From Candidatus Kuenenbacteria bacterium GW2011_GWA2_42_15 (lineage in GTDB: Bacteria; Patescibacteriota; Patescibacteriia; UBA2196; GWA2-42-15), in contig LCCW01000019.1 of NCBI GenBank assembly GCA_000998185.1, positions 1-9,518 on the forward strand: a stretch of DNA of 9,518 bases, written 5' to 3'. Shown in pieces: positions 1 through 5,821 of this stretch. The position numbers and the translations under genes were made by a program. Position 1 is the first letter of the stretch, and each line of letters opens with the position of its first letter. The notes beneath the pieces were generated by a model, which saw only the letters and a list, made by a program, of their open reading frames with translations, was not told the DNA's origin and ran no database searches.

Positions 1-33
1 AAAAGTCAAAATGACAATTCAAAATGCAAAATT

Positions 34-810
34 ATGACAATAAGGTTGAGCAAAGACAGGAATAAAGAAAGAGTAATAGAAAAAGCCGTTGATGTTTTGC
101 GGACCGGCGGTGTTTTGGTTGTGCCGACGGAAACGGCATATGGGCTCGCGGCTGACGCGACGAATGGCCGGGCGATTAGGAAAATATATAAGGTTAAAGG
201 CAGGAGTTTTAATAAATTTTTGCCGTTGATTGCGGGGAGCTTGGAACAGATGCGGGAGTTTTTTGAGTTGGGGAAAAAAGAGTTAGAGCTGGTGAAGAAA
301 CACAAAGGATTAACGATGGTTTTAAAAGTCAAAAGTCAAAAGCCTCCGCCAAGTTTTGATGCGAATAATCCACATTCGTGGAAGGCGGATCAGCCTAAGG
401 CTGAAAAATTAAAGAAGATTTATTTACTAAAAGGACAGAAGACTTGCGCGGTGAGGATTTCTAGGTATAAATTGGCCAGGGAATTGGCTTTGGAATTGGG
501 CCGGCCGATTACGGCGACAAGCGCGAATGTGAGCGGGGAGGAGAATTGTTATAGTGTGGAAGAAGTGGTGGGGCAGTTGGGGAGAACGAAATTCAAACGC
601 CCTTTAGGGCGGTTGGTAGGAGACGCCCCTAAAGGGGCTAGGAATATTGGGGCTGTGGGAAAAATTGATTTGATAATTGACGGTGGCAAATTAAAAAAGA
701 GAAAACCCTCAACGATTGTGAGGGTTCAAGGTGGAAAGGTGGAAGTGGTGAGGCAGGGGGAGATTGAGATAAATTCAAAAATCAAAATTCAAAAATCAAA
801 ATTAAGGTAG
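34..810 (+). CDS. tsaC: TsaC/Sua5/YrdC-family L-threonylcarbamoyladenylate synthase
   Basis: Makes threonylcarbamoyl-AMP from threonine, bicarbonate and ATP in the cytoplasm, the first step of tRNA t6A37 modification (family knowledge). Seen here: GGVLVVPTETAYGLAADA at residues 25-42, a KxKGR substrate-binding segment at 53-57 that lacks the usual following proline, AVRIS at 139-143, TSANVSGE at 162-169, and PSTIV at 225-229. At 258 aa it is longer than the roughly 190-210 aa of short family members. The extra length falls in three places: about residues 99-137, about 184-209, and the lysine-rich tail from 246. All three contain short-repeat or palindromic DNA. The ATG at 34 is chosen from domain position; no Shine-Dalgarno is visible and the frame is open to the window edge, so an upstream start is not excluded. 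It converges on ychF with one base between stops. A YciO-like paralogue without this activity is possible. Confidence 0.9.
   Translation: MTIRLSKDRNKERVIEKAVDVLRTGGVLVVPTETAYGLAADATNGRAIRKIYKVKGRSFNKFLPLIAGSLEQMREFFELGKKELELVKKHKGLTMVLKVKSQKPPPSFDANNPHSWKADQPKAEKLKKIYLLKGQKTCAVRISRYKLARELALELGRPITATSANVSGEENCYSVEEVVGQLGRTKFKRPLGRLVGDAPKGARNIGAVGKIDLIIDGGKLKKRKPSTIVRVQGGKVEVVRQGEIEINSKIKIQKSKLR
324..342 (+). repeat. A-rich heptad repeat inside tsaC
   Basis: AAAAGTCAAAAGTCAAAAG, a 7-bp unit repeated 2.7 times in frame. It encodes the start of an insertion (about residues 99-137) relative to the usual family alignment. The same AAAAGTC unit opens the window at position 1. Confidence 0.7.
598..638 (+). 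repeat. Paired GC palindromes inside tsaC
   Basis: Two short hairpins with related sequence, CGCCCTTTAGGGCG at 598-611 and GCCCCTAAAGGGGC at 625-638, lie 13 bp apart. They sit in a stretch encoding about 26 residues (184-209) between QLG and KIDLIIDGG, where the family usually has only one or two residues. This looks like an in-frame palindromic insertion, comparable in principle to the palindromic elements found inside Rickettsia genes. Confidence 0.6.
691..726 (-). terminator. Intrinsic terminator of ychF, inside tsaC on the other strand
   Basis: On the minus strand an 8-bp perfect stem (TGAGGGTT at 719-726 with AACCCTCA at 704-711, in + strand terms) and a 7-nt loop are followed directly by TTCTCTTTTTT. 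This is a standard Rho-independent layout, about 86 nt past the ychF stop. On the plus strand it codes for the conserved PSTIV segment of the TsaC-family protein and has no T-run, so it should act only on ychF transcripts. Confidence 0.65.
771..803 (+). repeat. A-rich 14-bp tandem repeat at the tsaC 3' end
   Basis: AAATTCAAAAATCA occurs at 771-784 and 785-798, followed by a partial AAATT copy. It encodes the tail of the TsaC-family protein (NSKIKIQKSK), which has no counterpart in the family core. The internal period is about 7 bp, as in the other A-rich repeats of the left half. Confidence 0.75.
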
Positions 811-811
811 G

Positions 812-1867
812 TTATTTATTAAAATGAAAATAGGCCGTATCGCCGTCGCGCATAATATAGTCCTTGCCTTCCAGATGCATCAGGCCTTTTTCTTTGGCTT
901 TGGCCTCGCTGCCGCAGTTGATTAAATCCTGCCAGTTGATGATTTCGGCGCGGATGAAACCAGCTTCAAAATCAGTGTGAATCTCGCCAGCCGCGGCCGG
1001 AGCTTTGGTACCATTTTTAATCGGCCAAGCGTGGGATTCTTTAGGACCGGCGGTGAAGAAAGTCATCAGATTCAAAAGACGGTAGCTGGCGGCGATTAAC
1101 TGTTCCAGTCCGGTTTTTTTCAAACCCAGTTCCTGAAGGTATTTTTTAGCTTCATCGGCGGAGAGATCAGCGAGCTCGGCCTCAAGTTTGGCGGAAACGG
1201 GAATAGAGTTCGGAATGCTCGGTGCGAATTTTTTTATACTGTCTTCATCAATATTTTCAATATATAATTCTGGCTTGAGCGTGAGCAGGTTGAAGCCCTT
1301 GATTAATTTCAGGTCGTCAGCGGGGAGAGAGGTAGCGTCTGGTTTGAGTCCTTGATCAAGCAAAATTTTTATTTGGGCGAGAACCCGTTCGGTTTTAATG
1401 GCTTCTTTATCACCGGCTTTGGTTTTTTCTTTCAGGCGGTGGAGCGCGTTTTCTACAGTGGCGAGATCGGCCATAGCGAGCTCGGTGGCAATAGTGGCGA
1501 GATCTTCCGCTGGATTGATCTGTCCCCCCGCATGGACAACATTGTCATCATGAAAATTTCTGATGACATGGGCGATGGCGTCAACTTCGCGGATGTGGGA
1601 AAGAAATTGGTTGCCCAGACCTTCGCCCTGGTGGGCGTTTTTGACTAGACCGGCGATATCCACAAATTCAATGGTGGCCGGCACAAATTTTTCCGAATGA
1701 TAAAGAGCGGCGAGTTTGTCCAGCCGATTGTCCGGCACGGCCACCACGCCGACATTGGGATCAATGGTGCAGAAAGGATAATTGGCGATCTCAACCTGTT
1801 TTTTAGTCAGGGCTTTGAAAAGGGTTGACTTGCCGACATTGGGTAAGCCGACGATGCCGATTTGCAT
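812..1867 (-). CDS. ychF: YchF/OLA1-family ribosome-associated GTPase/ATPase
   Basis: Universally conserved P-loop protein of the Obg-HflX group that binds ribosomes and often prefers ATP over GTP; implicated in translation and stress responses (family knowledge). Visible: G1 GLPNVGKST at residues 7-15, G2-region NYPFCTIDPN at 29-38, G3 DIAGL at 70-74 followed by VKNAHQGEGLGNQFL, and the YchF-type fourth motif NIDE at 205-208 in place of NKxD, which fits relaxed base specificity. SAK is at 225-227, and the C-terminal TGS domain runs from about 268 (FFTAGPKESHAWPIKNGTKAP) with the typical IHTDFE..FIRAE. Length 351 aa is close to E. coli YchF (363). ATG start at 1867 directly precedes the P-loop strand; no Shine-Dalgarno is present, the leader being T-rich. 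It diverges from the PIN gene and converges on tsaC. Confidence 0.97.
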   Translation of the reverse strand: MQIGIVGLPNVGKSTLFKALTKKQVEIANYPFCTIDPNVGVVAVPDNRLDKLAALYHSEKFVPATIEFVDIAGLVKNAHQGEGLGNQFLSHIREVDAIAHVIRNFHDDNVVHAGGQINPAEDLATIATELAMADLATVENALHRLKEKTKAGDKEAIKTERVLAQIKILLDQGLKPDATSLPADDLKLIKGFNLLTLKPELYIENIDEDSIKKFAPSIPNSIPVSAKLEAELADLSADEAKKYLQELGLKKTGLEQLIAASYRLLNLMTFFTAGPKESHAWPIKNGTKAPAAAGEIHTDFEAGFIRAEIINWQDLINCGSEAKAKEKGLMHLEGKDYIMRDGDTAYFHFNK

Positions 1868-1921
1868 AAAAAAGAAATTAAGAAATAAAGAAACTAGAAA
1901 TTGAGGGATAAAAGATTTGAT

Positions 1922-1950
1922 TTGATTGATTTTAGATTAGCATTTATGAT
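1922..1950 (+). promoter_or_regulatory. Candidate sigma-70-type promoter for the PIN gene
   Basis: TTGATT at 1922-1927 and TATGAT at 1945-1950 are separated by 17 bp; an overlapping alternative is TTGATT at 1926-1931 and TATAGT at 1950-1955 with 18 bp. Either would give a leader of roughly 50 nt before the ATG at 2010. The leader contains AAGCGAG twice (1961-1967, 1978-1984) but no Shine-Dalgarno. No equally clear promoter was found for ychF in the same 142-bp divergent spacer. Confidence 0.4.
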
Positions 1951-2009
1951 ATAGTAAGACAAGCGAGGTAAGCAGTAAGCGAGTTAGGCAAGATAAGTTA
2001 ATCATAAAT

Positions 2010-2468
2010 ATGATAAAGATCGTGGTTGATACGAATATTTTAATGGACGCCTGGGTCGATAATTTCAGCTACGCACGGCGGATAGTGGACGCGGTGATTA
2101 CGGGCGACATTTTGGCCGTGGCGTCGCATAAAATTTGGCGGGAATATCAACTGATTCTGGACCGGTTGGTCAACGACCAAAAACATTATAGTTTGGCCAA
2201 TAATTTTGCCGGCGCGGTAGAGATGGTTGAAGTTCGCAAGCGGGTTGAGGTGGTCAAGTATGACAGGGATGATAATAAGTTTTTTGCCTGCGCGGAAGAG
2301 GCCGGTGCCAAGTACATTATTTCCAATGATATGCATCTTATTGAAGTGGGAGAATACAGGGGGATCAGGGCGGTGAAACCGAAAGATTTTTGGCTGGAAT
2401 ATGAGGCGAGCGAGAAAGATGGAGGAGATGATTGGAGGAATTGGGCGAAGAGGATAATGGGGAAATAA
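2010..2468 (+). CDS. PIN-domain protein, putative toxin-type ribonuclease
   Basis: PIN domains are Mg2+-dependent ribonuclease folds; many single-domain members are VapC-like toxins. The acidic pattern is complete: D7 in VVDTNIL, E45 in WREYQLIL, the DRDDNKFFACA segment with D87/D88, and D107 in ISND. The DxDDNKF...GAKYIISND layout matches the group often annotated as 'putative toxin-antitoxin system toxin component, PIN family' (COG1569-like). At 152 aa it has a charged C-terminal extension (about residues 130-152) beyond the core. No antitoxin-sized ORF lies directly upstream or downstream on the same strand, which is unusual for a VapC-type module; it may be an orphan toxin or a housekeeping RNA-processing enzyme. 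The ATG at 2010 immediately precedes the first catalytic strand; no Shine-Dalgarno is seen. Confidence 0.88.
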   Translation: MIKIVVDTNILMDAWVDNFSYARRIVDAVITGDILAVASHKIWREYQLILDRLVNDQKHYSLANNFAGAVEMVEVRKRVEVVKYDRDDNKFFACAEEAGAKYIISNDMHLIEVGEYRGIRAVKPKDFWLEYEASEKDGGDDWRNWAKRIMGK

Positions 2469-2493
2469 AAAGCAAAAAGCAAAATTATATTTA

Positions 2494-2550
2494 TTGGTTC
2501 AATTTTGCTCGCCTCGACTCATATTTGGCGAGGTAGGTAAATTGAATCAA
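2494..2550. repeat. Inverted repeat downstream of the PIN gene
   Basis: A 12-bp stem with one G-T pair (TTGGTTCAATTT at 2494-2505, AAATTGAATCAA at 2539-2550) encloses a 6-bp stem (CTCGCC 2508-2513, GGCGAG 2527-2532). It lies 25 nt after the PIN stop. No T-run follows on the plus strand, so it is not a convincing terminator for PIN. It is the first of several hairpins in the gene-free stretch 2469-2930. Confidence 0.6.
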
Positions 2551-2642
2551 AAATCTGGAAAAGGGCAGTAGTTTTTAACCCGTACTCAGTTTGGGCTCTG
2601 GAATGTCCGCAGTTATTTAATTGTTGTGGTGTATGTTTTTCT

Positions 2643-2665
2643 GCCACTTTTTTAGAAAAAGTGGC
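2643..2665. repeat. Perfect 10-bp hairpin
   Basis: GCCACTTTTT (2643-2652) and AAAAAGTGGC (2656-2665) pair around a 3-nt loop. No T-run follows on either strand, so a terminator role is not supported. It sits 9 nt before the large nested hairpin at 2675-2826. Confidence 0.65.
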
Positions 2666-2674
2666 GTAAAAATC

Positions 2675-2826
2675 GCCGCTGTATAAAAATCCAGTAAAAT
2701 TCTGCGTTTCGCCAAACTGGCCGCCCAAAACTTGCCCCGCAGAACCAAGGCGGGGCTTCAGACAGTTGGGCGGCAAAACCCAGTTTGGCTTTGCTTGAAT
2801 TTTAATCTGAATTTTTATAAGGCGGC
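2675..2826. repeat. Large nested inverted repeat, 152 nt, possible structured RNA or mobile palindrome
   Basis: Six stems nest in order: GCCGC 2675-2679 / 2822-2826; TATAAAAAT 2682-2690 / 2811-2819; TAAAATTC 2695-2702 / 2797-2804; GCCAAACTGG 2711-2720 / 2780-2789; CCGCCCAA 2721-2728 / 2766-2773; GCCCCGC 2734-2740 / 2750-2756. That is 47 perfect base pairs separated by small internal loops. An 85-aa open frame crosses the region on the minus strand but has no recognisable domain. Candidate identities are a MITE-like palindrome or a non-coding RNA. Confidence 0.7.
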
Positions 2827-2865
2827 TTTATTTATTTCGCCCTAACTGTTCGCTGGCGTTGACTC

Positions 2866-2908
2866 GGAAAATTATAAAATCGTTCCAACGGACATTGGAG
2901 CGATTTTA
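2866..2908 (-). terminator. Intrinsic terminator of the folD-ABC unit
   Basis: A 14-bp stem with a single G-T pair (2875-2888 with 2895-2908) and a 6-nt loop (2889-2894) lies 22 nt beyond the ABC transporter stop. On the minus strand the stem ends ...CGATTTTA and is followed by TAATTTTCC, an interrupted T-tract. The loop bases CGGACA plus TT are also complementary to AATGTCCG at 2602-2609, probably by chance. Confidence 0.65.
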
Positions 2909-2930
2909 GTTTGGCGTGAAATGGCAGTAT

Positions 2931-4700
2931 TTATTTTAGCTCGCCGATAGCTTGAAGGTGGAGGAGCTCGGAGTAGATGCCGCCTTTGTTTTTGAGCAGT
3001 TCTTCATGCGTGCCTGACTCGGCCACCTGGCCTTGGTTAATGACAAAAATTCTATCAGCGCCGATGACCGTGGAGAGGCGGTGGGCGATGATAATCATAG
3101 TTTGTTGTCGGGAGATTTTTTCAATAGATTTTTGAATCAGCCTTTCAGAGTGGGTGTCCAGGTTGCTGGTGGCTTCGTCGAAAATGAGAATACTTGGTTT
3201 GACCAGCACGGCTCTGGCAATACCAACTCTTTGTTTTTGTCCGCCAGAGAGACGGATGCCACGCTCGCCGACGAGTGTATCATAACCATTATCCAATAAT
3301 TTGACGAAATCAATATTGGCGCTAGCGGCGGCTTCGCGGATTTCTCTTTCCGCGGCGTTGGGGTTGCCGTAAGCGATATTTTCTTTAAGAGAAGCATTGA
3401 AAATTTCCACATCTTGAGGCACAATGGCGAGGCGTGAACGATATGACGGCAAGTCATAGTTTTTAATGTCTTGGCCGTCAATTATGATTTCACCAGTGGT
3501 GGCTTCATAGTGGCGGTAGATCAGTTTAATAATGGTTGATTTGCCGCCGCCGGATGGACCGACTAGCGCGACTGTTTCGCCCGGGTTGATGAAGAGATTG
3601 ATGTTTTTTAAGGCTTTAGATTTACTGTCTTGGCGGTAAGAAAAAGAAACATTTTTAAATTCTATTTGGCCGTAGATTTTTTGGCGCGGGGAAATGACTG
3701 GATCATTGACGATGGTTGATTTTTCTTGGAGGAGATTAGTGATGCGCTGTACACCGGTTGAGCTCTCTATCAGGCGGTCATAGGTGCGGGAAAGACGAAA
3801 CAGGGCGTGATAGGCGGTTTCCGACAGCGTGATAAAAAAAACCAGACTGCCGATGGTAATTATGCCTTGCCAGGCGAGATAGGCGCTATAGAGAATAACG
3901 GTGACGCGGCCGATGTCAATGATGATGTTGCGCAAGAGATTGTAATCAAGGACAACGCGCCATTCGCGGCCTTCCAAGGCGGCAATACGATCGCGGATGC
4001 CCTGGTATTTTTGGGTTTCTTTTTTTTCCTGGGCAAACGATTGTACCGTGTAGATATTGATAATAGACTGACCCAAAATACCGGAGGCATTTTCATATTC
4101 TTCATGCCTTTGATTGCGCCAGGGATTGGTGATGCGATTCATTCTGAAAGTGATGAAAATGAAGATGGGAATAAAAACGACGAAGATTAAGGAGACATAC
4201 AGGTTGAAATAGAGCATGGAGGCGAAGGTAAAGATAATTTGGGTGACGGTTGGGGCAAATTCCCAGCAGCCGTTGACCATCAACTCGGATAATTTGTCCA
4301 CGCCGCGTTGGACCTTGATGATTTTATTGCCGGTGTTTTCTTTTTCATGGTAGCCAAGGGAAAGGGAAACTAATTTTTTCTGCAAAGTAATGGGCAGTTG
4401 ATATTCAAGCCCAATAAGAAAATCAAAGATTTTTCTGTCTTTAAAATAGTGAACGGAACTGACAAGAACATCAGTGGCGAGCATGAGACAAACTAAGCCG
4501 ATTATTTTCAGGATATCGATCTGGCCAAGCTTAGTGAGGGCGTCAATAATGAGCTTTAAAAGGTAGGGACTGATGAGCGTTAACATCTCAAAAATACTGA
4601 TCATAAAAAAGAGCAGGATTATCTTCTTGCGAAAGGCTTTGAGCACCAGCCAAAGTCTTTGCCAAAATTCTTTATTGATTTGAGTTTGAGGGGAGTGCAT
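2931..4700 (-). CDS. ABC transporter half-molecule, fused membrane and ATPase domains (type IV exporter fold)
   Basis: Half-size exporter expected to dimerise in the inner membrane; the substrate (lipid, peptide or drug) cannot be read from the sequence. In the 589-aa form the transmembrane domain covers about residues 25-310 with hydrophobic segments near 25-50, 62-84, 150-185 and 260-293. The ATPase domain begins near 345: aromatic A-loop Y355, Walker A GPSGGGKST 381-389, Q-loop Q429, signature LSGGQ 484-488, Walker B ILIFDEA 504-510 with catalytic E509, and H-loop H540. All key residues are intact. The ATG at 4700 (MHSPQ) is chosen over a TTG at 4742, because the 14 extra residues would be encoded by the tandem repeat. 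It follows folD by 72 bp and is probably cotranscribed with it, ending at the terminator near 2875. Confidence 0.93.
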   Translation of the reverse strand: MHSPQTQINKEFWQRLWLVLKAFRKKIILLFFMISIFEMLTLISPYLLKLIIDALTKLGQIDILKIIGLVCLMLATDVLVSSVHYFKDRKIFDFLIGLEYQLPITLQKKLVSLSLGYHEKENTGNKIIKVQRGVDKLSELMVNGCWEFAPTVTQIIFTFASMLYFNLYVSLIFVVFIPIFIFITFRMNRITNPWRNQRHEEYENASGILGQSIINIYTVQSFAQEKKETQKYQGIRDRIAALEGREWRVVLDYNLLRNIIIDIGRVTVILYSAYLAWQGIITIGSLVFFITLSETAYHALFRLSRTYDRLIESSTGVQRITNLLQEKSTIVNDPVISPRQKIYGQIEFKNVSFSYRQDSKSKALKNINLFINPGETVALVGPSGGGKSTIIKLIYRHYEATTGEIIIDGQDIKNYDLPSYRSRLAIVPQDVEIFNASLKENIAYGNPNAAEREIREAAASANIDFVKLLDNGYDTLVGERGIRLSGGQKQRVGIARAVLVKPSILIFDEATSNLDTHSERLIQKSIEKISRQQTMIIIAHRLSTVIGADRIFVINQGQVAESGTHEELLKNKGGIYSELLHLQAIGELK

Positions 4701-4710
4701 AAAGGAAAAA

Positions 4711-4770
4711 GTTAAAAGGCAAAAGGCAAAGTTAAAAGGCAAAAGGCAAAGTTAAAAGGCAAAAGGCAAA
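4711..4770. repeat. Three perfect 20-bp tandem repeats between folD and the ABC gene
   Basis: GTTAAAAGGCAAAAGGCAAA occurs three times head to tail (4711-4730, 4731-4750, 4751-4770) and fills nearly the whole spacer between the folD stop and the ABC start. Each unit contains AAAAGGC heptads. On the mRNA strand it reads as U/C-rich sequence with no Shine-Dalgarno. Identical copies suggest recent slippage, so copy number may vary between strains. Confidence 0.95.
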
Positions 4771-4772
4771 GA

Positions 4773-5615
4773 TTAAAGTTGATCACGATAAAGCTTGAGA
4801 GTATTTTGGAGTAAAATCGCGACGGTTACCGGGCCGACGCCGCCGGGCACGGGCGTGATGGCCGAACAGATGTTTTTTGCTTGATCAAAATCAACATCGC
4901 CGACGGTTTTCTTTTTGACTTTGCTAATGCCAATGTCAATGACGACGGCGCCCGGTTTTAAATATTTGGCGGTGACAAATTTCGGTTGGCCGATGGCGAC
5001 GATTACCAGGTCGGCTTTTTTAGTTTTGCCGGCCAGGTTTTTGGTTGAACGGTCGTAAATAGAAATTGCCCGGCATTTATTTTTTAAATAATAATAAGTG
5101 GGCAGACCGGCGATTTTACTTTTGCCAATGATGGCCACGGATTTATCATGGGGTTTGATTTTCAGTGCCGTTAAGATGGCGATAACGGCGCCGGTGGTAG
5201 CTGGTAAGATGGGGGGTTGCGCGTGTGCTTTTAGAATTTTTAAATTGTTGGGATGAATACCATCGGCGTCTTTAGCCGGCGAGATAGCGGAGATAATTTT
5301 TTCAACATTTTGCCTGCCAGGCAAGGGAAGCTGGACCAGAATAGCGGTTATTTCTGGATTGGCGTTGAGCTTTTTAATCAGTTTGATGATGACGGCTTGG
5401 CTCGCGGTAGCGGGGAGAAAAAATTTTTTGAAAGCAATGCCGACTTCTTTGGCGCGCTTTTCTTTAAGCGAGACATAAAGGCGCGAGGCCGGATCATGGC
5501 CGATTAAAATCACGGCCAAACTGGGCTTTTGATTTTTTTTAAGCCTGATAGTCTGTTTTTTAAGGCCAGCCAAAACGCGCTGGGCGATTTTTTTGCCGTT
5601 GATAATTTCAGCCAT
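4773..5615 (-). CDS. folD: FolD bifunctional methylenetetrahydrofolate dehydrogenase / methenyltetrahydrofolate cyclohydrolase
   Basis: Interconverts 5,10-methylene-, 5,10-methenyl- and 10-formyl-tetrahydrofolate in the cytoplasm, feeding one-carbon units to purines and formyl-Met. Seen: YVSLKEK at residues 47-53 with the expected catalytic Tyr47 and Lys51, QLPLPG at 95-100, KDADGIHPNN at 115-124, IIGKSKIAGLP at 162-172 (NAD(P)-binding loop), and TPVPGGVGPVTVAILLQNT at 254-272. The usual PCTP segment reads PATT at 138-141, a divergence from the consensus near the active site. Length 280 aa is typical. The ATG at 5615 (MAEIINGKK) is preferred over a TTG at 5651, because that codon lies in the -35 box of the promoter. 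It heads a likely two-gene unit with the ABC exporter. Confidence 0.96.
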   Translation of the reverse strand: MAEIINGKKIAQRVLAGLKKQTIRLKKNQKPSLAVILIGHDPASRLYVSLKEKRAKEVGIAFKKFFLPATASQAVIIKLIKKLNANPEITAILVQLPLPGRQNVEKIISAISPAKDADGIHPNNLKILKAHAQPPILPATTGAVIAILTALKIKPHDKSVAIIGKSKIAGLPTYYYLKNKCRAISIYDRSTKNLAGKTKKADLVIVAIGQPKFVTAKYLKPGAVVIDIGISKVKKKTVGDVDFDQAKNICSAITPVPGGVGPVTVAILLQNTLKLYRDQL

Positions 5616-5622
5616 GAGATTT

Positions 5623-5651
5623 ATTGTAGCTATTTTTGGCGAAAATATCAA
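5623..5651 (-). promoter_or_regulatory. Sigma-70-type promoter of folD, nearly leaderless
   Basis: On the minus strand TTGATA (5651-5646) and TACAAT (5628-5623) are separated by exactly 17 bp. The -10 box ends 7 nt before the folD ATG, so transcription should begin at or next to the start codon. The mRNA would then be leaderless or have a leader of only a base or two, consistent with the absence of a Shine-Dalgarno. Confidence 0.75.
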
Positions 5652-5734
5652 GGAAAAAGAGAGCGGGGTAAATTTTAAAAAATTGTACTTATACTTGATT
5701 TACCACCAAACAGAGAAAAGCTAATTTGGGTCGA

Positions 5735-5782
5735 AAAAGTTTTGCACTCCTTAATATAGAAATCTTATAACGCAAAACTTTT
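5735..5782. repeat. Perfect 11-bp inverted repeat beside the left direct repeat
   Basis: AAAAGTTTTGC (5735-5745) and GCAAAACTTTT (5772-5782) pair around a 26-nt AT-rich interval. The right arm ends 6 bp before the left copy of the 24-bp direct repeat. A terminator role is unlikely, since the loop is long and no T-run follows. Confidence 0.6.
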
Positions 5783-5788
5783 GAGCCG

Positions 5789-5812
5789 CATACTCGGTGT
5801 TGTGCGATGTAA
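5789..5812 (+). repeat. 24-bp direct repeat, left copy
   Basis: Contains TCGGTGTTGTGCGATGTAA (5794-5812), identical to 8061-8079; with five further upstream bases the match is 23 of 24. It lies 9 bp beyond the hydrolase stop. The first 18 bases also fit a motif shared with 6547-6564. Confidence 0.85.
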
Positions 5813-5821
5813 TAAAAACAC

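Noticed and set aside
2494..2550. Terminator of the PIN gene
   Set aside because: Strong stem, but A-rich rather than T-rich sequence follows on the plus strand.
2519..2776. 85-aa open frame on the minus strand
   Set aside because: It runs through several inverted repeats, has no recognisable domain, membrane or signal features, and its end shows another frame continuing. More likely a by-product of the structured repeat element, though a repeat-borne peptide cannot be ruled out.
2602..2896. Pseudoknot between AATGTCCG and the terminator loop
   Set aside because: Only eight complementary bases almost 300 nt apart; chance matching is a sufficient explanation.
4698..4742. TTG start giving a 603-aa ABC protein
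   Set aside because: The added 14 residues are encoded by tandem-repeat DNA; the ATG at 4700 gives a normal N-terminus.
4711..4770. CRISPR array
   Set aside because: The 20-bp units are directly adjacent with no spacers between them.
5613..5651. TTG start giving a 292-aa FolD
   Set aside because: The TTG is part of the -35 box, and the ATG at 5615 matches the usual FolD N-terminus and length.
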